DNA of 18,852 bases from DATEPR01 sp036269975. GTDB lineage: Bacteria; Actinomycetota; Actinomycetes; Mycobacteriales; Pseudonocardiaceae. Where the stretch lies: assembly GCA_036269975.1 (NCBI GenBank), contig DATBDL010000469.1, positions 1 to 18,852 of the forward strand. Direction: 5' to 3'. Below, in pieces: positions 13,678-18,852 of the stretch. A program made the position numbers and the translations under genes. Numbering within the stretch: position 1 is the first letter of the stretch; the number at the start of each line of letters is the position of its first letter. Below the pieces are notes generated by a model. That model worked only from the letters and a program-made list of their open reading frames with translations, ran no database searches and was not told the DNA's origin.

Positions 13678-15499
13678 AGCTGGTGGGTGTCGCAGTGTCC
13701 GGGGTCGTCGGGACCTCACCCGGCAGGCCGAGCAGCCGGGCCTCGCCGAACACGAGCTTGTCCGTGTCGTCACAGCCGTTGGTGGTGTTGGAGATGTCCT
13801 GCCACTCGACACGCAGTCGCAGCACGCCGGACAGATCGACGCTGATCGGGTTGGCCGTGCCGAAGTTCATCGTGGTGTTCTGCAGTTGCCGGCCGTCGCC
13901 GAACACCTGGACCTGGACCTTGGCCGAGCTGTCCGGCGAGCTGTCGTCGATTCCGGCGGTGGCAACGAACTGCCGATAGCCCTTGGACACGTTGTACTCC
14001 ACGTCATGGGGCGATTCGCAGTCACCGAGGTAGGTGATGAGTGCGTGCGTCAACTGTTGGCCGCCGACCTCGGCGTTGTCGCCGCCCGACCAGTCGCCGG
14101 TGGCCGGGTCGAGCGAGTCGAGGTAGACCGTGACCGGCGCCCGCGCGATGGTCAACTGGATCGCGCCGTTGATAGGCTGGCCCGGCTTGGGGTCCTGGTC
14201 GATCACCGTGCCGTCGGCGGCGGTCTGGTTGATCGTGTCGACCGGATTGAGCGTCACCGAGGACGGGACCTCGTCCTGGGCTTGGGCAAGGGTCTTCCCG
14301 ACCAGGTCCGGCACCACGGTCATCGGTGGCACCACTGTCGTGGTCGCGACAGCGGTCTGGGCCGGCTGGGTCTGCTCCGTCTGCTGCACGATGCCCCCGC
14401 CGGACCGGCCGTCCGATCCGCCGCCCGACTGGCGGCTCCCCGATGCCCCGCCGCCGGACCCGGCGATCGCCCAGCCGACCAGACCGCTGACGGCGACCAC
14501 GGCCACCAGGCCGAGCAGGACGAGCCGACGGCGCTTGCGCATGGAGCCTCCTGTGGGGAACGCCGGGCCCGTGAGGTTGGTCAGCCATCCGGTGGCGGCG
14601 GGCGGTGGCGGAAGACTGGAGTCGGTCGTCGCGGTCCGGCGCGGTGGTGGCGGCGTGGTCAGTCGCAGCGCGCACGGCTGATGCTCCAATGCGGACACGA
14701 GCGGACGCAGCAGGCTCGCGACATCGCCGGCTGACGAAGGACGGTCCGCCGGGTCGCGGGCGAGCAGTGACGCGATGACACGCCACAGCTCGTCCGGGAC
14801 GCCGTCCGGGCGGCCGGGTTCGCTGCTGGCGCCCAGTGCCACGAGCTCCCGCGTCGACGCGCCGGCGAACGGCGTGACACCGCAACACAGCTCGTAGAGC
14901 ACGACCCCCAGCGAGTACAGGTCGGCCGCCGGTGTCGGCACCGCGTCCGGTGCGGCCAGTTCCGGTGCCACGTAGTGGGGTTCCGCGGTCAGCACGGCCT
15001 GACGTGCCCGTGCGCCGGACAGGACGAGCGCCGCCACGCCGAGATCGGTCACCCGTGCGGCGCGTGGCGCGGTGAACTGGTCCAGCATGATGTTGGTGGG
15101 CTTCAGGTCCAGGTACAGATAGCCGCTGCGGTGGACGTCGGCGAGTGCGTCGGCGACCTCCGCGCCGATCCGCGAGACCTCGGCCGGTAGCACCGTCCCG
15201 ACCTGGGTCAGGTGCTGCCGCAGGTCGCCGCCGCGCACGGACTCCATCACGATCGCGATAGTGTCCCTGACGGTGACGACGTCGATGAGCCGCACGAGAT
15301 GCCGGCCGTCCAGTCGCCGGAGCTCCGCGACGTGCCCGGCGATTCTGGCGACGGCGTCCGGTTCGTCGACCAGGTCGGGACGCACGACCTTGATCGCGAC
15401 TTCGTGGTCGTCGGTGTCCACCGCGAACGACACCTGCCCGGTCGGTCCCCGACCGAACGAATCGCCGAGCCGATAACGATCTCCCAACAGCTCTGCCAT
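13676..15499 (-). CDS. Transmembrane Ser/Thr protein kinase with PASTA and NPCBM domains
   Basis: This 607-aa protein starts at ATG 15499 with AGGAGG 9 bp upstream. The kinase domain (8-265) has the glycine loop GRGPTG (17-22), VAIK with K37, the catalytic loop YLDLKPTN with D131 and N136, D152-L-G in place of DFG, and APE at 188-190. The usual His-Arg before the catalytic Asp is Tyr-Leu, so it is a non-RD kinase; K, D, N and the Mg-binding D are kept, so activity is plausible. A Pro-rich juxtamembrane linker leads to one membrane helix (326-347) after RKRRR. Outside lie a Gly/Ser/Gln linker, one PASTA domain (about 394-453, VVPDLVGKTLAQAQDEV) and an NPCBM domain (about 456-592: VEYNVSKGYRQFVATAGI, VFGDGRQL, LRLRVEW, FGEARLL). 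PASTA binds peptidoglycan or lipid II and NPCBM binds carbohydrate in known proteins. This suggests an envelope glycan sensor that phosphorylates cytoplasmic partners, perhaps the divergent NB-ARC protein (inference). Confidence 0.93.
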   Translation of the reverse strand: MAELLGDRYRLGDSFGRGPTGQVSFAVDTDDHEVAIKVVRPDLVDEPDAVARIAGHVAELRRLDGRHLVRLIDVVTVRDTIAIVMESVRGGDLRQHLTQVGTVLPAEVSRIGAEVADALADVHRSGYLYLDLKPTNIMLDQFTAPRAARVTDLGVAALVLSGARARQAVLTAEPHYVAPELAAPDAVPTPAADLYSLGVVLYELCCGVTPFAGASTRELVALGASSEPGRPDGVPDELWRVIASLLARDPADRPSSAGDVASLLRPLVSALEHQPCALRLTTPPPPRRTATTDSSLPPPPAATGWLTNLTGPAFPTGGSMRKRRRLVLLGLVAVVAVSGLVGWAIAGSGGGASGSRQSGGGSDGRSGGGIVQQTEQTQPAQTAVATTTVVPPMTVVPDLVGKTLAQAQDEVPSSVTLNPVDTINQTAADGTVIDQDPKPGQPINGAIQLTIARAPVTVYLDSLDPATGDWSGGDNAEVGGQQLTHALITYLGDCESPHDVEYNVSKGYRQFVATAGIDDSSPDSSAKVQVQVFGDGRQLQNTTMNFGTANPISVDLSGVLRLRVEWQDISNTTNGCDDTDKLVFGEARLLGLPGEVPTTPDTATPTS

Positions 15500-15619
15500 T
15501 CCGGACTGCCTCCTGTGCCGTGCCGACGCGTAGGCACGAGTGTTCAGGAGAGCGGTCGAGTCCGTACGTCAGAAGTCTGCAGGATATCTGCCAACTCGCG
15601 TGCTTCCGTCCATTGGAGA

Positions 15620-15656
15620 CGGACAGTTGGACAGCTCGTGGACAGCATCCTGACAG
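15620..15656 (+). promoter_or_regulatory. GGACAG direct-repeat array, 11-bp period
   Basis: TGGACAG starts at 15628 and 15639, and CTGACAG at 15650, each separated by 4 bp (11-bp period). A fourth copy, CGGACAG, precedes them at 15620. The array sits in the 254-bp gap between the kinase and NB-ARC genes, ending 97 bp before the NB-ARC start. It matches the repeat at 12534-12551. A small inverted repeat (TCCGTC 15605-15610, GACGGA 15618-15623) overlaps its left end. It resembles SARP-type activator sites in spacing. Confidence 0.6.
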
Positions 15657-15689
15657 TTCTTGGTCGGTCTCGAGTCACGGCCCTGTTCT

Positions 15690-15721
15690 GGCGACACCGA
15701 TCCGGCGTCGCCGGGTAACTT
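15690..15721 (+). promoter_or_regulatory. Candidate -10 element and palindromes before the NB-ARC gene
   Basis: TAACTT (15716-15721) fits an actinomycete -10 element; no good -35 is seen, so an activator may be needed. Immediately upstream, CCGGCG-T-CGCCGG (15702-15714) is a perfect 13-bp palindrome, and GGCGAC (15690-15695) pairs with GTCGCC (15707-15712). These could be an autoregulatory site for the XRE domain encoded just downstream (inference). Confidence 0.35.
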
Positions 15722-15753
15722 GGCCGACATCCCGGATCGACGAAGGGGACACG

Positions 15754-17994
15754 GTGACCGAGGGTGTCACGTTCGGAGCCGAACTGCGGCGGCTGCGGCA
15801 GGCCGCCGGGTTGTCGCTGAACGATCTGGCCGGCCGTGTCCATTACAGCAAGAGCTACCTGAGCAAGGTGGAGACCGGCCTGTCGCGGCCGAACGCGGCA
15901 CTGGCCGCGCTGTGCGACGCGGAGTTCGCAAGCGACAGCCTGGCCGCCCTCCTGCCGCCCGACGATCCGCCACGGCGCGACCGTCCGGGGACGGCTCGAC
16001 CCGGACTGGCGGGCCTGCCCGCCGTGACCGCGCACTTCACCGGGCGTGGCACCGAGATGGACGAGGTCCACCAGGCCATGTCACATGAGGTGGCCGGCGG
16101 CGCGGGTGTGTGCGCGGTGCACGGCATGGCCGGTGTCGGCAAGACGGCATTGGCTGTCCGCTGCGCCCACCGCCTCGCGACCCACTTCCCGGACGGCTGC
16201 CTGTTCGTGGACCTGCGTGGCCATACGCCGGATGCCGACGAAGTCACGCCGAGCGCGGCGCTGGACCGGCTGCTGCGGTTGCTGGGGGTGCCCGGCGAGG
16301 AGATCCCGGCGGACGTGGACGACCGCGCATCGCTCTACCGTGACCGGTTGGCCGGACTGCGAGTGCTGGTGGTACTGGACAACGCCCGTACCGCACGCCA
16401 GGTGCGGCCGCTCCTACCGGCCGAACCGAAGTGCCGGGTGCTGGTGACCAGTCGGCATCGGCTGGCCGCGCTGGACGACGCCCATCACGTCAGCATCGAC
16501 GTGCTCGCGCTGGTGGACGCGGCCGGCCTGTTCCGCGCGCTCGTCGATGGCGTCCTACCCGACGACGAACCCGATCAGGCGGCGGCCGTCGACCGGGTGG
16601 TGCAGCGGTGCGGGCACCTGCCGCTGGCCATCCGCATCGCGGCCGCAAGGCTGCGCGCCCAGCCCGGCTGGCGCGTCGCGGACCTGGACCGCAGACTCGC
16701 CGACGAGGCGGAACGACTTGCCGAACTCGACGACGGTGAGCGGAGTGTCGCCGCGGCGTTTCACCTGTCGTACCGGGACATGTCGACCGAGGGGCAACGC
16801 CTGTTCGGCCTGCTCGCGCTGCATCCGGGCACCGAACTGGGATTGCCCGCCGCCGCCGCGCTGGCCGCCGCCGACCTGCTGCCGACCGAGCGACTGCTGG
16901 CGGGCCTGCACGACGCGAACCTGTTGACACAGCAGCCCAACGGCCGTTACCAGTGTCACGACCTGCTGCGCGTTTTCGCCGCGAGCACCGCACTGGCCGC
17001 CATCCCGCCGGCCGAGCAGCGGGCCGCGGTGCACCGACTGCTCGACCTCAGCCTGTACGCCACCGATCTGGTGGACAGACTGCTCGCGCCGCAGCGCCAC
17101 CGTCCGAGGTGGACATTCGAGCGGCTGCCGGCCGAACTGCCGGTGTTCGACCACGACACCGGGCTGGCGTGGTTGCGCGTCGAGTGGCCCAACCTGGTCG
17201 CGCTGTGCCGGTTGGCCGGCACCATGGGCTTTTCCGGGCACTGCTGGCAACTCGCCTTCGCGCTGCGCGGGTTCTTCTTCCTGACCAAGCTGTGGGACGA
17301 GTGGATCACGACCAGCGAATGGGCGTTGCGGGCCGCCGAGGAGACCGGCGACCAGTGGGCGCAGGCGACGATCGCCAACAGCCTGGGTCTCGCCAGAACC
17401 GAGCAGGGCGACCTGACCGGTGCATCCCGGCACTACCGGCACGCCCTCGACCTGTACCGCGCGGTCGGCGACGAGTACGGGATGCACACCGTGCGAAACA
17501 ACCTGGCGTGGCCGGACTACTACCGGGGCGACAACGCGGCCGCGTTGTCGGGCATGGCCGCGGCGGCCGACTTCTACCGCCGCGGCGGCCTGGACCGCAA
17601 TGCCGCGATCACCCTGCGCGGACTGTCACTGGTCGAGGCGGCACTCGGCCGGTATGGGGACGCGTTGCGGGACAACAGTGCGGCGATCGACCTGCTGGAG
17701 CGGCTGGGACTGGAACTGGACGCGGCGATGGCATTCAACTGTCGCGGTTGGATTCACTACCTGGCCGGCGAGCCGGATGCCGCGGCGGCAGCGTATCGCG
17801 AGGCGCTGGACCGCAGCCAGCGGTGCGGGAGCGCGTTCGAGGCGGCGCGTGCCGAGACCGGGCTGGGCAACGTTGCGACGGTGCGGGGACGGACGGCCGA
17901 CGCGGCGGCGCACTGGTCCCGCGCCACCGAGCGCCACCCGAACCTCGATCCGACCGTGGTGGACGAGGCGCGCGTGCGCTGGCAGGCGCGCTGA
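15754..17994 (+). CDS. XRE-NB-ARC-TPR (STAND-type) transcriptional regulator
   Basis: This 746-aa protein starts at GTG 15754 behind AAGGGGA; the open frame continues upstream without a ribosome site. Residues 8-60 are an XRE helix-turn-helix (LRRLRQAAGLSLNDLAGRVH, YLSKVETGLSRPN). The NB-ARC NTPase follows: FTGRGTEM near 94, Walker A GMAGVGKT with K130, Walker B VLVVLDNA with D209, LVTSRHRLAAL, GLPL-like HLPLAIR at 288-294, and an MHD-like motif CHDLLR with H402-D403 in the winged helix. Residues 429-746 are the TPR arm. Such STAND switches bind ATP, open and oligomerise on ligand sensing; here the output is DNA binding rather than cell death. Its TPR arm is duplicated as a free protein encoded at 11288-12301. 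It is divergent from the kinase, which may phosphorylate it as AfsK does AfsR (analogy only). Confidence 0.92.
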   Translation: MTEGVTFGAELRRLRQAAGLSLNDLAGRVHYSKSYLSKVETGLSRPNAALAALCDAEFASDSLAALLPPDDPPRRDRPGTARPGLAGLPAVTAHFTGRGTEMDEVHQAMSHEVAGGAGVCAVHGMAGVGKTALAVRCAHRLATHFPDGCLFVDLRGHTPDADEVTPSAALDRLLRLLGVPGEEIPADVDDRASLYRDRLAGLRVLVVLDNARTARQVRPLLPAEPKCRVLVTSRHRLAALDDAHHVSIDVLALVDAAGLFRALVDGVLPDDEPDQAAAVDRVVQRCGHLPLAIRIAAARLRAQPGWRVADLDRRLADEAERLAELDDGERSVAAAFHLSYRDMSTEGQRLFGLLALHPGTELGLPAAAALAAADLLPTERLLAGLHDANLLTQQPNGRYQCHDLLRVFAASTALAAIPPAEQRAAVHRLLDLSLYATDLVDRLLAPQRHRPRWTFERLPAELPVFDHDTGLAWLRVEWPNLVALCRLAGTMGFSGHCWQLAFALRGFFFLTKLWDEWITTSEWALRAAEETGDQWAQATIANSLGLARTEQGDLTGASRHYRHALDLYRAVGDEYGMHTVRNNLAWPDYYRGDNAAALSGMAAAADFYRRGGLDRNAAITLRGLSLVEAALGRYGDALRDNSAAIDLLERLGLELDAAMAFNCRGWIHYLAGEPDAAAAAYREALDRSQRCGSAFEAARAETGLGNVATVRGRTADAAAHWSRATERHPNLDPTVVDEARVRWQAR

Positions 17995-18033
17995 CCGGAC
18001 AACTGGCTGACGACGCCGACAACACCCGCGCAG

Positions 18034-18852
18034 TCATGCCGCGAACAGTTGGCTGGCCATCCGAAGTGAGTTCTCGACGTTGTCGAATCCACGCGGAAGC
18101 ATGATCCGCTCATAGGCGGCCACCGCGTCGACGAGTGGCAGGCCGGTGTGCGCCGCGGACAACAGCTCCCCGGCCAGGGTCGCCGCATCCTGTAGTGCGG
18201 TGTTCGCGCCGACACCGGCGGTGGGCGGCATGGTGTGGATCGCGTCGCCGAGTAGGGTGACCTGGCCGGAATTCCATCCTTCGATCCGTTCGCCGGCTCG
18301 GAACCTGATCGGGAAGAACGTGTCCGGATCGGCCTGTGCCAGCAGTTCTCGCAATTCCGGATGCCAGTCGCAGGTGGCCTTGACCGAGATTTCTCGCAGG
18401 TGCTCCGACGGCATTCGGAACAGTTCCTCGTCCGTCTTGTCGAGGCGTTCCTGCGTTGCAGTACCGTGATCATCAGGTAGCCGGACTCACCGTCCGGCCT
18501 GGGGCGGAACGGCGCGAACCCGGCCCCGCATCCTGTCTCGTCGGCTACCCAGGAGAAGCCGCGGCTGATGGCCGCCGGGATGTTCCCTGCCTCGGTGCGC
18601 CCGTAGACGCACCTCAGATCCAGGTCGCGCACGGTGGCGTGGGGGAGCAGTTGCCGGCGTATCGCCGAACCTACGCCGTCCGCGCCGACCAGCAGGTCGC
18701 CCTCGTCCGTACCTCCCTCCGCGAACTCCACCCGCACCCTGCCGGCATCGGTGATCCGGTAGCCGCTCACCGTTCGTCCAAAATGGATGGTGTCGGTCAG
18801 TGGGCCCTGCCGGAACCTGTCGCGGGTCCACATTCGTGATCTCGTCATCGGT
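18034..18852 (-). pseudogene. FAD-dependent monooxygenase, frameshifted and cut by the right edge
   Basis: The gene enters from the right edge, so the N-terminal FAD-binding GxGxxG lies outside. The first visible part, to about 18462, reads DTIHFGRTVSGYRITDAGRV ... LLVGADGVGSAIRRQLLP, the conserved G-A-D-G-x-x-S-x-x-R motif. It continues through WVADETGCGAGFAPFRPRPD and ESGYLMITVL. The sequence then carries on in another frame: ATQERLDKTDEELFRMPSEH ... VTLLGDAIHTMPPTAGVGAN, the second FAD-binding GD motif, to TGA at 18034-18036. One base is missing between GTACT and GCAACG (minus strand, near 18459-18462). Both halves look well conserved, so this may be a recent mutation or a sequence error rather than an old pseudogene. 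Intact members hydroxylate aromatic or polyketide substrates with NAD(P)H and O2. It converges on the NB-ARC gene and probably has no part in that locus. Confidence 0.82.

Noticed and set aside
12751..13812. Minus-strand open frame opposite the 335-aa gene
   Set aside because: It crosses the convergent hairpin and the kinase end, is rich in His/Arg without motifs, and lacks a ribosome site; the plus frame has GTGGAG before its ATG.
17995..18033. CAACTGGCTG / CAGTTGGCTG similarity between the convergent NB-ARC and monooxygenase ends as a hairpin
   Set aside because: The two stretches are near-direct, not inverted, so they cannot form a stem.

Overview
The window is uniformly GC-rich. Codon third positions are G/C-biased and GTG starts are frequent. 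It carries an XRE-NB-ARC-TPR regulator, a PASTA Ser/Thr kinase and a WXG100-type Rhs operon. This points to a filamentous actinomycete, probably of the Pseudonocardiales; the order is inferred from gene style, not measured. No rRNA, tRNA, CRISPR array, transposase or origin was recognised.

Left part (1-7215, all minus strand). An O-antigen-ligase-like membrane protein runs off the left edge. Its 5' end and that of an adjacent broken GNAT acetyltransferase have both been partly duplicated, leaving a scrambled junction at about 980-1430. Upstream in transcription order is a tightly packed polymorphic-toxin operon: YbaB-like protein, then a WXG100/CpnT-N-like protein, then a 1405-aa Rhs protein ending in a HYD1-type ADP-ribosyltransferase toxin, then a DUF6881-like putative immunity protein. 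The last three genes are joined by 4-bp ATGA and GTGA overlaps.

Middle (7325-9020). A 99-aa protein of unknown function is followed by a secreted TIGR03118-type protein, both on the plus strand. A perfect 15-bp hairpin ends the latter and separates it from the next block.

Right part (9020-17994), the most interesting. A minus-strand cluster encodes, in transcription order: a 20-codon hydrophobic mini-ORF, a TPR-only protein, two small single-pass membrane proteins, a SEFIR-NPCBM protein and a small lipoprotein. Divergent from it is an uncharacterised 335-aa protein, which converges on a Ser/Thr kinase with PASTA and NPCBM domains. Divergent from the kinase is an XRE-NB-ARC-TPR (STAND) regulator. 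Three links tie the pieces together. The TPR-only protein is a truncated paralogue of the C-terminal half of the STAND regulator. NPCBM domains occur on both the SEFIR effector and the kinase. The two divergent intergenic regions (12302-12645 and 15500-15753) share a TGGACAG-like heptamer repeated every 11 bp. My reading is a single signalling or conflict module: envelope or glycan sensing, kinase, STAND switch and SEFIR (possible NAD-consuming) effector. The domain calls are strong, but the linkage into one system is inference.

Right edge (18034-18852). A FAD-dependent monooxygenase on the minus strand is cut by the window end and interrupted by an apparent 1-nt frameshift near 18460.
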